In this document: piece by piece, positions 51,027 to 59,756 of the stretch | Position numbering within the stretch: the first letter of the stretch is position 1 | Layout of the letters: each line of letters begins with the position of its first letter | Origin: CAZPZZ01 sp964591245 | GTDB lineage: Bacteria; Acidobacteriota; Vicinamibacteria; Vicinamibacterales; UBA8438 | DNA: 64,000 nt | NCBI GenBank assembly: GCA_964591245.1 | Contig: CAZPZZ010000002.1 | Span: 22,736-86,735 of the forward strand | Direction: 5' to 3' | The notes under the pieces: generated by a model | The model's input: only the letters and a program-made list of their open reading frames with translations | Told to the model about the DNA's origin: nothing | Database searches by the model: none | Made by a program: the position numbers and the translations under genes

Positions 51027-54000
51027 TCAGAATGTCCTGCCGAGTCTGACATAAAAACTCAGGCCGTGGTCGGCAAGCGGAACCGCGACGCCGACACGAA
51101 GCTGTGTGGATGTGGTCCAGAGCGGAAGCCCGCTTAGCAGGAGTTCGCCACCGAGCGAGCTGAGAGGGGCGCGCTGGAGGGCTGCGAAATGCGTGGCGTG
51201 TGGGCGTGGGGCCCAGGCATTACCCGCGTCGGCAAAGAGAGTGGCGCTGATCCAGTCCAGGTAGAGTGGGAGGTTGCCGAGCGCGCGATTGACTTGACCG
51301 ATGGGAACCCGATACTCGATGGAGGCGGACCAGGCCCTCGAGCCGGAACGAATCCCTCGGGGGTAGCCCCGGATGGGAAAGAGTGTGGCCGTCGCCGGAA
51401 CCAGGCCCAGACCGGTAATCCTCTCAGCTTGGCCTGGGGTGCCTCCGGCGCTATAGAAGAACGCATCGGCGCCAGTGTTCCACGCGGCCCCTCCGCTCAT
51501 TCGCACCGCAAGTAGCTGGTTCGCAAATCCGCGACGCCCAAGGGATTTGTAGATGTTGAGCTCGCTGGTCAGATCGGTAAAGGAGCGTGCGTCCTCCTGA
51601 TGCGTCCGCGCGTCTGGTGCGGTTGTGTCCCAACGGCGGCGTACATGCGTGAAGGCACGTATTCCGTCCTCAAGGCTTATCGAGAACGGTTGGAGTTGCG
51701 CCGTCTGAAGACCCAGACGTCCGTCGATTTGCATCAGGCTCCGAGTTGGGCGGATAGGTGCAAATCTTGTTTCCGGGGCGAGTTGTTCGTCCAGGAGTTG
51801 CTGGTGTTCCCGGATATACGAGGCTCCGAGTGAAGCGGTGACCGTACGGCGGACACGCCGTCGGACCGTCGAGATGTCAGCTCGAGCTTCCTGTTCGCGC
51901 GTGACGAGAAAGAGGTCTCGCCGCGCAGGGAGTTCCCGGTCGGCGTCGTCGATCGTGAAGCCTGTCGATCTGTGGTGTTGGCCGATCGACACGCCCAGGA
52001 CCGGATTGCCGAATCCAGCAAAGGCGTAGCCTAGTCCCCCGGAGAAACGTTTCCCCCGGGGTTCGACGCTAAAAGAGACAGCTGCGGCGTGTCGCTGGAT
52101 GACGTCGACGGCCTGCGTGACGAACCCGAGCCGGGGTCCGAGGACTTGCCGACCGAGATGGGTCTCTCCTTGTGCGAGTGTCGGTAGCCAGTATGTGGGC
52201 CAGATTGAGGGGAATGGCGAGTAGTCGCGATCTAGCGTAGAGGTTTCAACGTGCGTCGGGTGGTCCAGGGAGGTGTCTCTGGTCCTGAAGCGTGTGTCGA
52301 AGGGGAATGGGGTTGCCCATGACCCGGGATCGTAGGGGATGCGTTCGATATGCCAGCCGTCCGCGTGGTAGCCACTGAAGTAGATCCATGTGCCGGAAGG
52401 GTCGACGGCTGGGTATGCTCCCCCGGTACTGAAGTTGGTGATTTGACGAATTGCGCCGGGGCTTCCGTCAAGAGTGATGTGAGTAGCGAAGAGATTCGGG
52501 ATGCCCGTGCGATCTGATGCCCACAGAAGGTGACGTCCATCCGGACTCCAGCTCGGGGCCAGATCGACCGCGCGGTCGTGAGTGATCCGCTCACGTATTG
52601 CTCCAGTCGAATCCAGAAGTACGATGTCGTAGAAAGCACCCTGCTTCCAGCGAGCCACCGCGATCCAGTGGCCGTCTGGCGACCAGGACGGGTACACCCA
52701 GTGAACGCCGTCAGCGGGTGGGACCACCGTTTCGATCGCGCTCGTGTATAGATTCACGCGAACAAGCGCAGTCCGACCCTCGACCTGTTGCACCGCAAAA
52801 GCCTCCGACCCGTCCGGCGATACGGAGGGGTAATCGAGTCTGGCGCCGTGGGTGAGCCGGCGGACGTGGCCGCTGCCAGGGTCTGCAAGGTAGAGATCCC
52901 TGTAAGTGCGATACGGATCGACGAAGTCGACCTGGGAGAAGACCACCTGACCGTCAGGGGTCCAGTCAAGGCGCGACACATTGTTTGACCGCGTCAACGA
53001 CCTGGACACGGATGTGGTCGGGGAGAGCAGATAAATCCCCGGGACTGACGCGCCATTGGCCCGGGCGTATGCGACCGTATTCCCGTCAGGTGCGACACGG
53101 GGGTAGAGCGCCCATTGACCGGCAGAGGAGAGGGAGTCGCTGTGGGTGAGCGGGCGCAGGGAGGTGATCTGGGTCATCAGCGTGGCGTAGCGGTCTCTTA
53201 GTGTCTGTATCCACTCCTCGTAGGCGGTGTTAAAAGTGGTTCCAAAGGTCTTTGAAGCGGCGGCGTTGAGTCGGAATGGCACGAGTTGATTGCCGACAGC
53301 GCGAACGAATTCGGCCATCCGGGTTGGTCCGTACCGATCCACGAGGTAGGTAAAGAAGCCCGCTCCGTACACGTATGGACGGTTGCCTCCGGGCCAGACA
53401 GCGGTCTTCCCTGACATTTGTGGCAAGGATTCCAGTGCGTCTTCGAGTACGGCAGTTCGTAGGACCATGTCCTGAAAGGTGCCGTGGGCGCGGCCGGTGC
53501 CGGTCAACGCGGATTCGTAGTGAGTTGCTAGTCCTTCGATGGCCCACTCCGGCAGCGTGTGATTTGGAAAGACCGGCCAGCGGAGTGGCGCACGTCCAAA
53601 AATTGTTCTGGTGAGGGCGCCTGGTCGTCCCTGCTGGTCGAGGTGAAAGATGTGGGCAAGTTCGTGCGTGACGACGAGTCGGATCCATTCATCGAAGTAA
53701 CCCAGTTCGAATCCGTCAAGGGGGAGCGCGGAAAAGATGGTGATGCGGTTCCAGGGTGATACGGTCGCGAACCCGTTTGGGATATCAGTGTGGTCGCTCA
53801 CTACGACTTCGATCGTGCCGGCTGGCGTCGTCTTGAGTTCTTGTTCGAGGCCCTGATGCGCGCGTTCCGCCCGGTCGGCGACTCGAGCGGCCAGGTCCCT
53901 GAGCCGGAGTGGATAGTTGACCCGGAAATGCGCTGTCTCCAGGACACGCCAGTCCTCGTCCGGGGCCTGAGCCTCGAGGAGCGGTACGTGGATGAGCAAG

Positions 54001-54092
54001 GCCACGATAAGGGAAATGACGTGTATGCGTGGAAATGTGTGTCGCGAGTGCGTGATAGCGACGTGAACGCGATGACGGGTGCGGGCACACAT
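51027..54092 (-). CDS. Giant exported metallopeptidase/beta-propeller/outer-membrane barrel protein (paralog B)
   Basis: A 1021-residue protein with the same plan as paralog A at 23637-26759: signal peptide (to about 42), metallopeptidase-like region with HELAHIF (His143, Glu144, His147) and EWAIEGLATHYES (Glu186), then WD40/TolB-like blades (SPDGHWIAVARW, SPDGRHLLWASDR) between about 310 and 580, then a barrel-like region ending in VRLGRTF with terminal Phe. The HEXXH...E site is intact. Substrate unknown. It precedes the cyclase-family gene, 12 bp away. The 66 bp to the divergent thiolase hold a perfect TATAAT. Confidence 0.85.
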   Translation of the reverse strand: MCARTRHRVHVAITHSRHTFPRIHVISLIVALLIHVPLLEAQAPDEDWRVLETAHFRVNYPLRLRDLAARVADRAERAHQGLEQELKTTPAGTIEVVVSDHTDIPNGFATVSPWNRITIFSALPLDGFELGYFDEWIRLVVTHELAHIFHLDQQGRPGALTRTIFGRAPLRWPVFPNHTLPEWAIEGLATHYESALTGTGRAHGTFQDMVLRTAVLEDALESLPQMSGKTAVWPGGNRPYVYGAGFFTYLVDRYGPTRMAEFVRAVGNQLVPFRLNAAASKTFGTTFNTAYEEWIQTLRDRYATLMTQITSLRPLTHSDSLSSAGQWALYPRVAPDGNTVAYARANGASVPGIYLLSPTTSVSRSLTRSNNVSRLDWTPDGQVVFSQVDFVDPYRTYRDLYLADPGSGHVRRLTHGARLDYPSVSPDGSEAFAVQQVEGRTALVRVNLYTSAIETVVPPADGVHWVYPSWSPDGHWIAVARWKQGAFYDIVLLDSTGAIRERITHDRAVDLAPSWSPDGRHLLWASDRTGIPNLFATHITLDGSPGAIRQITNFSTGGAYPAVDPSGTWIYFSGYHADGWHIERIPYDPGSWATPFPFDTRFRTRDTSLDHPTHVETSTLDRDYSPFPSIWPTYWLPTLAQGETHLGRQVLGPRLGFVTQAVDVIQRHAAAVSFSVEPRGKRFSGGLGYAFAGFGNPVLGVSIGQHHRSTGFTIDDADRELPARRDLFLVTREQEARADISTVRRRVRRTVTASLGASYIREHQQLLDEQLAPETRFAPIRPTRSLMQIDGRLGLQTAQLQPFSISLEDGIRAFTHVRRRWDTTAPDARTHQEDARSFTDLTSELNIYKSLGRRGFANQLLAVRMSGGAAWNTGADAFFYSAGGTPGQAERITGLGLVPATATLFPIRGYPRGIRSGSRAWSASIEYRVPIGQVNRALGNLPLYLDWISATLFADAGNAWAPRPHATHFAALQRAPLSSLGGELLLSGLPLWTTSTQLRVGVAVPLADHGLSFYVRLGRTF

Positions 54093-54120
54093 GAAGCAAG
54101 AGGATACGGGGTTTGGCCTC

Positions 54121-54126
54121 TATAAT
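54121..54126 (+). promoter_or_regulatory. Perfect -10 box TATAAT upstream of the thiolase
   Basis: TATAAT at 54121-54126, 32 bp before ATG 54159, is the consensus -10 sequence, unusual in this GC-rich DNA. No good -35 is visible 16-18 bp upstream, so an activator may be needed. It lies in the divergent gap with the giant protein gene. Confidence 0.4.
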
Positions 54127-54158
54127 GAGACCTTTTCGGGCCTTGAGGCAGTGTGATC

Positions 54159-55364
54159 ATGGTTGACGCCTTTATCTACGATGGACTACGCACCCCGTTT
54201 GGGCGGCACGCGGGGGCCCTGGCTTCCATCCGGCCGGACGACCTGCTGGCTGGGGTGATGTCGACACTCATTGCGCGGAATTCCTTTGCTGGAGACCTGG
54301 TGGAGGACGTGGTGGTGGGGTGCACGAATCAGGCCGGTGAGGATTGTCGCAACATCGCGCGGCGGGCGGCGTTGCGGGCTGGTCTTCCGGTTGAAGTGGC
54401 CGGGATCACCGTCAATCGATTGTGTGCAAGTGGGTTGGCTGCCGTTGTGGACGTGGCACGAACGATCGCTTGCGGCCAGGGCGACCTCTTCCTGGCGGGT
54501 GGTGTGGAGAGTATGAGCCGAGCTCCGTTCGTGATGGCGAAGTCTGAGCGCGCCTACGGCCGGCAGCTCACAGCATTCGACTCGACGCTCGGATCACGCT
54601 TCTCCAATGCGCGGGTGACGGCTCAATTTGGCGATCATGCCATGCCGGAGACAGCCGATAACGTGGCGGTCGAGCTGGGGATCACCCGTGAGGACAGCGA
54701 CCGATTTGCGGTGGAGTCGCAGCGGCGGTTTGCCGCCGCCGAGGAGCAGGATTTTTATCGGGGCGAGCGTGACGCGGTGACCGCGCCGGGACAGCGACGC
54801 GGTGAGACGACAGTTGTGGTTGATGACGAGCACCCACGTCCAGGAACGACGCTGGACAAACTCACCGGGCTTCGTTCGCTCTACGAGGGAGGTTTGGTGA
54901 CGGCGGGAAACGCCTCTGGAATCAATGACGGAGCGGCAGTGCTTCTTCTTGGAAATCGAGCGGCTGGTGAGCGGGTCGGGGTCCAGCCCCTGGCCCGAGT
55001 GGTCACGTCAGCCGTGGCGGGTGTTGAGCCGCGGGTCATGGGGCTCGGCCCCGTGCCAGCATCGAAGAAGGCGCTTGAACGTGCCGGTCTGACTTTGGCG
55101 GAGATGGACGTCATCGAAATCAACGAGGCATTTGCGACTCAGGTGCTTGGTTGCTTGAAGCTCATGGACTTGTCGGCCGAGGATAGTCGGGTGAATCCGA
55201 ACGGCGGTGCCATTGCTGTGGGTCACCCGCTTGGTGCGTCCGGGGCACGACTTGCGCTTACCGCCGTTCGCCAATTGGAGCGCGTCGGCGGGCGGTATGC
55301 CCTTGTGACGCTGTGCATCGGTGTGGGCCAGGGGTTGGCGGCAATCTTTGAGCGCGTCAACTAG
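54159..55364 (+). CDS. Thiolase (acetyl-CoA acyltransferase, 3-oxoadipyl-CoA thiolase-like)
   Basis: A 401-residue thiolase. Catalytic Cys89 in NRLCASGLAAVV, the EINEAFATQVLG segment, His in GHPLGASGARL and the second Cys in TLCIGVGQG are all present. The N-terminus (FIYDGLRTPFGRHAGALASIRPDDL) resembles 3-oxoadipyl-CoA thiolase (PcaF), though broader acyl-CoA substrates are possible. No other beta-ketoadipate genes are nearby. ATG 54159 has GAGG ten bases upstream; a GTG two codons earlier is possible. It is followed 19 bp later by a DASS carrier. Confidence 0.93.
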   Translation: MVDAFIYDGLRTPFGRHAGALASIRPDDLLAGVMSTLIARNSFAGDLVEDVVVGCTNQAGEDCRNIARRAALRAGLPVEVAGITVNRLCASGLAAVVDVARTIACGQGDLFLAGGVESMSRAPFVMAKSERAYGRQLTAFDSTLGSRFSNARVTAQFGDHAMPETADNVAVELGITREDSDRFAVESQRRFAAAEEQDFYRGERDAVTAPGQRRGETTVVVDDEHPRPGTTLDKLTGLRSLYEGGLVTAGNASGINDGAAVLLLGNRAAGERVGVQPLARVVTSAVAGVEPRVMGLGPVPASKKALERAGLTLAEMDVIEINEAFATQVLGCLKLMDLSAEDSRVNPNGGAIAVGHPLGASGARLALTAVRQLERVGGRYALVTLCIGVGQGLAAIFERVN

Positions 55365-55383
55365 TCCGGACCGGAGAACCATC

Positions 55384-56826
55384 ATGGCGGAACAGTCGCG
55401 CGACGTCCCCTCTGCACTGTCGACGAAGTCGATCCGGCTTGCTGCGTTGGCTGTCATCTATGTTGTCATTGTCTATTTGCTGCCTCGACCCGAGGCGGTC
55501 ACGGCGGAGGACTGGCGTCGTGTCGGCGTGTTTTTTGCCACCATCGGTGGATTGATGTTGCAACCGATGCCAGGCTCGCAGGTTGTGCTTGTCGGGATTG
55601 CCGCCATGCTGACGTTGGGCGACCTCCCCATGGACCGGGCATTCAGTGGATACGCGGCACCGACCGTGTGGATGGTACTCATGGCGATGTTGATGTCGCG
55701 CGCCCTGCGCGATTCAGGCCTCGCTCGTCGCATTGCGCTCTGGTTTGTACGTGCCATAGGCCGCACCTCGCTCGGACTTGGTTACGCGCTGCACCTTACC
55801 GACCTTACGCTCGCAACCGGGGTCCCTTCGATTACGGCTCGTTCCGCGAGTATCGTCTTTCCTATTGCTCGAAGTATTAGCGGGCTCTACAAGTCACACC
55901 CTGGGACCTCGTCGGCCGTGCTTGGCACCTTCCTGATGGTGTGTATGTATCAGGGAAGCGTCATCGCCTCGGCCATGTTTTTCTACAGTAGTGCTGCGAA
56001 TCTGTTGCTGGGGAATCTTGCGGCCGAATATGCGGGGGTGACGATCACGTGGATGAGTTGGTTTACGGCAGGGTTGGTGCCTGGTTTGGTGGCCAGCGTT
56101 GCGGTGCCCTATCTGGTCTATCGCCTCGTCCCACCGGAGCTGACACAGACGCCAGCGGCGAAGAGTTTCGCCGAGGAGCAGCTAGCTGAACTTGGACCGA
56201 TGCGGGGACGTGAGACCACTGTCGCCGGGGTGTTTCTGGGCTTACTTGTGTTTTGGGTGGCGTCCTCGTACGTGGAAGGGTTGTCGCCGACGCTCGTCGC
56301 CCTTTTGGGGATGATCGTCTTGTTTCTGACTCAAGCGCTTACCTGGGAGAGTGCGCTTCAGGAGCGGTCGGCCTGGGATGTCTTTGTCTGGTACGGCGGA
56401 CTGCTGATGATGGGTGGTGTACTGAACGACACGGGGGTCACGAGTCTCTTCGCAGAGTGGTTCGGTTCATGGTTCTCGGGCGTGCCCTGGCTCGTGGTAT
56501 TTGTCGCGACCATGGTGATTTATTTTTATGCCCACTACTTTTTCGCGAGTACCACCGCTCACGCTCTCGCCATGTATCCGCCGTTCTTGGTGCTCTTGGT
56601 GAGCTTGGGGGCACCTGCGCCCGTGGTGGCGTATAGCCTGGTCTTTATCAATAATCTGACCGCGGGGTTGACGCACTACGGCACGACAACCTCGCCGGTC
56701 ATTTTCATCGAGGGGTATGTAAGTTTCCGGGACTGGTGGCGGGTCGGGTTTTATGCTTCCCTGCTGAATCTGGCTATCTGGTTGCCGGTGGGTATGCTGT
56801 GGTGGAAGGTGCTTGGCTTGTGGTGA
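55384..56826 (+). CDS. DASS-family anion:Na+ symporter (SLC13-like)
   Basis: A 480-residue inner-membrane carrier for dicarboxylates, tricarboxylates or sulfate-like anions. Motifs: GVPSITARSASIVFPIARS and, late in the protein, TAGLTHYGTTTSPVIF, both typical of the DASS substrate/Na+ loops; also LLMMGGVLNDTGV. It resembles bacterial relatives of plastid 2-oxoglutarate/malate translocators (inference). ATG 55384 has GGAG nine bases before; the upstream frame overlaps the thiolase. With the thiolase and the amidohydrolase it forms a plus-strand run. Confidence 0.92.
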   Translation: MAEQSRDVPSALSTKSIRLAALAVIYVVIVYLLPRPEAVTAEDWRRVGVFFATIGGLMLQPMPGSQVVLVGIAAMLTLGDLPMDRAFSGYAAPTVWMVLMAMLMSRALRDSGLARRIALWFVRAIGRTSLGLGYALHLTDLTLATGVPSITARSASIVFPIARSISGLYKSHPGTSSAVLGTFLMVCMYQGSVIASAMFFYSSAANLLLGNLAAEYAGVTITWMSWFTAGLVPGLVASVAVPYLVYRLVPPELTQTPAAKSFAEEQLAELGPMRGRETTVAGVFLGLLVFWVASSYVEGLSPTLVALLGMIVLFLTQALTWESALQERSAWDVFVWYGGLLMMGGVLNDTGVTSLFAEWFGSWFSGVPWLVVFVATMVIYFYAHYFFASTTAHALAMYPPFLVLLVSLGAPAPVVAYSLVFINNLTAGLTHYGTTTSPVIFIEGYVSFRDWWRVGFYASLLNLAIWLPVGMLWWKVLGLW

Positions 56827-56895
56827 TGGTCGAGGCCAGACCGAAGATACAGGGTTCGTCGGATAGCTCCAGGGTAGGCGGAGGAAGATCAAAAA

Positions 56896-58392
56896 ATGAC
56901 GACAGCAAGTAGGCCCTATGACCGGTGGCGGCTGGCGCTCGCCGTGTGGGGGGTGGTCGCAGTCGCCTGCGCGACGCCGGATGCGGGGCAGGTGGATCTT
57001 CTGATCACCGGCGGACGGGTCATGGATCCAGAAACTGGTCTGGATGCCATTCTGAACGTGGCAGTCAGGGATGGGGAGATTGTTGCCGTCGACGAGGAGA
57101 CACCAGACGCGGTCGAGGTGGTGGATGCTTCTGGGCTGGTGGTTGCACCCGGCTTCATTGATTTGCACGCGCATGGTCAGGACCGACAAAGCGCGCAATA
57201 TCAAGCCAGAGACGGGGTTACGACCGCGATGGAGCTGGAGATCGGGGTCTATCCGGTTGACGCCTGGTATGCGGCGCGAGATGGACGCGCGTTGATCAAC
57301 TATGGTGCCTCGGTGAGCCATCAGGGTGCGCGCCGGGAGGCTTTCGGAGCCGTTGTAGCCCAGGCCGCTGGGGGGGGGACATTCACGCTCGGGCGTGGAG
57401 GCGCGTCGGACGCATATCTCTATGCGGCGGCCTCCGAGGAGGAGTTGCGGCGAGTTGAGCAACTCATGGAGCGGGGCCTTGACCAGGGAGGGTTGGGCTT
57501 CGGGTTCGGGATCAGCTACACCCCGGGGGCGAGCCATCACGAGCTCTGGCGGTTGTTCGCGACGGCGGCCGGGCGGCAGGTTCCCGTATTCATCCATCTT
57601 CGTTCCTCGGGCGCGTTTCGGGCCGGCGGCGCGATTGCCCCGTTTCAAGAAGCGATCGCGAACGCTGCCACCACTGGCGTCTCACTGCACATCGTGCACA
57701 TGAACAGCAGTGCCGGGAATCAAGCGAGGGTTGTGCTTGATCTGATTCGCGGTGCACAGGCGCGTGGGATTGATGTCACGACAGAGGCGTATCCCTACAC
57801 CGCAAGTGCGAGCCTGATCGAGTCGGCGCTGTTCGACGGTTGGACTGGTCGTCCCGCAGAAGCCTACGAGCGCCTCCAGTGGGTGGAGTCGGGTGAACGG
57901 CTGAGCGAGGAGAGCTTCCTCCGTTATCGAGCACGGGGTGGCTGGGTCATTACCCATGGTCGGTCTGAGGTCATGAACGAGTGGATTGTGAGTCAACCAG
58001 ACGTCATTGCCGCCAGCGATGGTATTCCGTTCAGTGAGGGGCGATCTCACCCAAGAGGAGCCGGCACTTTTGCCAGGATCTTGGGGCATTACGTGCGTGA
58101 CCGCGGGGTACTGTCGCTGATGGATGGGCTCGCAAAGATGACACTACTACCCGCACGGCGGCTCGAAGGCATTGCGCCGGCAATGGCGGCCAAAGGGCGT
58201 GTACAGGTCGGTGCCGATGCCGATCTGACTCTCTTTGATCCGGAACGTGTGATCGATCGGGCCACCTACGATGCCCCGGACCGCTATTCGGACGGTATCC
58301 TGCATGTCCTGGTCGGCGGCGATTTCGTCGTGCGTGATGAGGAGTTGGTGGAGGGGGTCGCCGCGGGGCGGGCTATTCGACTGGGTTCGTGA
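56896..58392 (+). CDS. N-acyl-D-amino-acid deacylase-like amidohydrolase, lipoprotein
   Basis: A 498-residue amidohydrolase of the D-aminoacylase/dihydroorotase superfamily. A lipobox-like VVAVACATP marks a likely lipoprotein signal. The metal site begins FIDLHAHGQD; YQARDGVTTAMELE and VSLHIVHMNSSAGN follow, and ASDGIPFSEGRSHPRGAGTF is the C-terminal Asp/His motif. Such enzymes deacylate N-acyl-D-amino acids from the envelope or environment; substrate unknown. GGAGGAAG lies nine bases before the ATG. Confidence 0.88.
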   Translation: MTTASRPYDRWRLALAVWGVVAVACATPDAGQVDLLITGGRVMDPETGLDAILNVAVRDGEIVAVDEETPDAVEVVDASGLVVAPGFIDLHAHGQDRQSAQYQARDGVTTAMELEIGVYPVDAWYAARDGRALINYGASVSHQGARREAFGAVVAQAAGGGTFTLGRGGASDAYLYAAASEEELRRVEQLMERGLDQGGLGFGFGISYTPGASHHELWRLFATAAGRQVPVFIHLRSSGAFRAGGAIAPFQEAIANAATTGVSLHIVHMNSSAGNQARVVLDLIRGAQARGIDVTTEAYPYTASASLIESALFDGWTGRPAEAYERLQWVESGERLSEESFLRYRARGGWVITHGRSEVMNEWIVSQPDVIAASDGIPFSEGRSHPRGAGTFARILGHYVRDRGVLSLMDGLAKMTLLPARRLEGIAPAMAAKGRVQVGADADLTLFDPERVIDRATYDAPDRYSDGILHVLVGGDFVVRDEELVEGVAAGRAIRLGS

Positions 58393-58480
58393 GACCTTTG
58401 CCTGTGGCGTTTGCGAGAGGGGCGGCTGTGACTCTCGTGCCGACAACGGGTGGTGGGGCTACCGCCCTCGAATCGAGCAC

Positions 58481-59653
58481 CTAAGCGTTGTGGAGCAACG
58501 CCGCGACTCGATCTCCATCGCGCTCTGCATCGCCTTCCCCTATTTCCAAGAGGCGGCCGATGTAGTCCGGCTGAAACATGAGCAAGCTGAGCAGATCGGG
58601 GCTCGCGGTCTCCCGAGAGCCGAGGCTGCGAGTGAGATGCCGGAAGAGCCGGGGGAGCTTGGGTTCGAAGTCCCGTGAAAGCCGACCCAAATCTTCAGAT
58701 GGGCGGATGACGACAAGGTCGATTGGTTGGAGTTCGTGCTGAGCTCCCGGCGGCAATTGGGCGGGTAGGCCGGTCAGTCGTTGCACGTTGCTTCCCTCGC
58801 GATCGTGATCGTCCAGGAAAATGGCGTTCAGGAGCTGCCCCCCGATCTGAGCAGGAGGGGGAGTCGTGTCGATCACTGAGCGGCGTGCTTCGGCAGCACT
58901 TCCCCGGTAGCGGTTTGAAATAGCGAGGATACGCCGTGCCCCGAGATGGATAGCGGGGGAACACGGATCGGTCATGCGGATGCCCCCATCTCCGTACCAT
59001 CCGTCATCAAGTTGGACGGGCGGGAAGAACAGCGGTATTGCGGCCGACGCCATGATGTGCTCCACGGTGATGGTGGTCTTGCGGCTGATACGGTGTGGTC
59101 GTTCCCGGTCTGTAATGTCGGCACCTTGGATCCAGATTATCGACTGCCCGGTGCTGTAGCTGCTGGTTGCCAGCGCGAGCGCGTGGAGGCGACCATCCGC
59201 GACATTGCGCGAGATACCCGTAATCTCACCGTTGGCGGCCGGTTGGAGCGTGTCGTGGAGGAAGCGCCGAAGCGGTGTCGTGTCCAGGAGTCCTGCAACC
59301 TGAGGAGCGAGGCCGCCGCCGCCGGAGACCAAGCGCATCCCCCAGCGAATCATGTTGCTGATGAGAGAGACGGTGTCGACACGGAAGACGTGATCGACAC
59401 GCTGGTTTCGCCAGAGATGGACCAGATCCTCGATGGCTTCGTCTAGCGGGCGAACCTGAGATGCCAGATAGGCTGCGTTGATTGCGCCCGCCGACGTGCC
59501 GGTGATGATCGGAAGCTGTAAGTCCGGGTGACGTCGAATGAGGCCGCGGAGGAAGCCGACCTGATAGGCTGCCCGGGCTCCCCCGCCCACTAGAACGAGC
59601 GCGAGGGGCGCGGGGCCAGGGGGCCTCCCTGGTGCGGGCGTTAGATCGTTCAT
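58481..59653 (-). CDS. Patatin-like phospholipase
   Basis: A 390-residue patatin-domain lipolytic protein with a Ser-Asp dyad: oxyanion loop LVLVGGGARAAYQVGFLRGL (about 19-38), nucleophile GTSAG (Ser54) and the catalytic Asp in YGDGGIR. The C-terminal ~110 residues lie beyond the patatin domain and are Arg-rich, with unknown role. Cytosolic or membrane-associated acyl hydrolase activity is expected. ATG 59653 is used; a GTG one codon upstream is possible. Last of the minus-strand series that starts at the quinoprotein. Confidence 0.9.
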   Translation of the reverse strand: MNDLTPAPGRPPGPAPLALVLVGGGARAAYQVGFLRGLIRRHPDLQLPIITGTSAGAINAAYLASQVRPLDEAIEDLVHLWRNQRVDHVFRVDTVSLISNMIRWGMRLVSGGGGLAPQVAGLLDTTPLRRFLHDTLQPAANGEITGISRNVADGRLHALALATSSYSTGQSIIWIQGADITDRERPHRISRKTTITVEHIMASAAIPLFFPPVQLDDGWYGDGGIRMTDPCSPAIHLGARRILAISNRYRGSAAEARRSVIDTTPPPAQIGGQLLNAIFLDDHDREGSNVQRLTGLPAQLPPGAQHELQPIDLVVIRPSEDLGRLSRDFEPKLPRLFRHLTRSLGSRETASPDLLSLLMFQPDYIGRLLEIGEGDAERDGDRVAALLHNA

Positions 59654-59756
59654 CACGCGAAGAAAAGAGCAGGGGCGAGGGGTTCAGAAGGCCAAGGCCT
59701 TCTAAACCCGCGTCGCGGAGCCCCACTGGGGTCAGGTGTTGGAGATTCAATCACCG

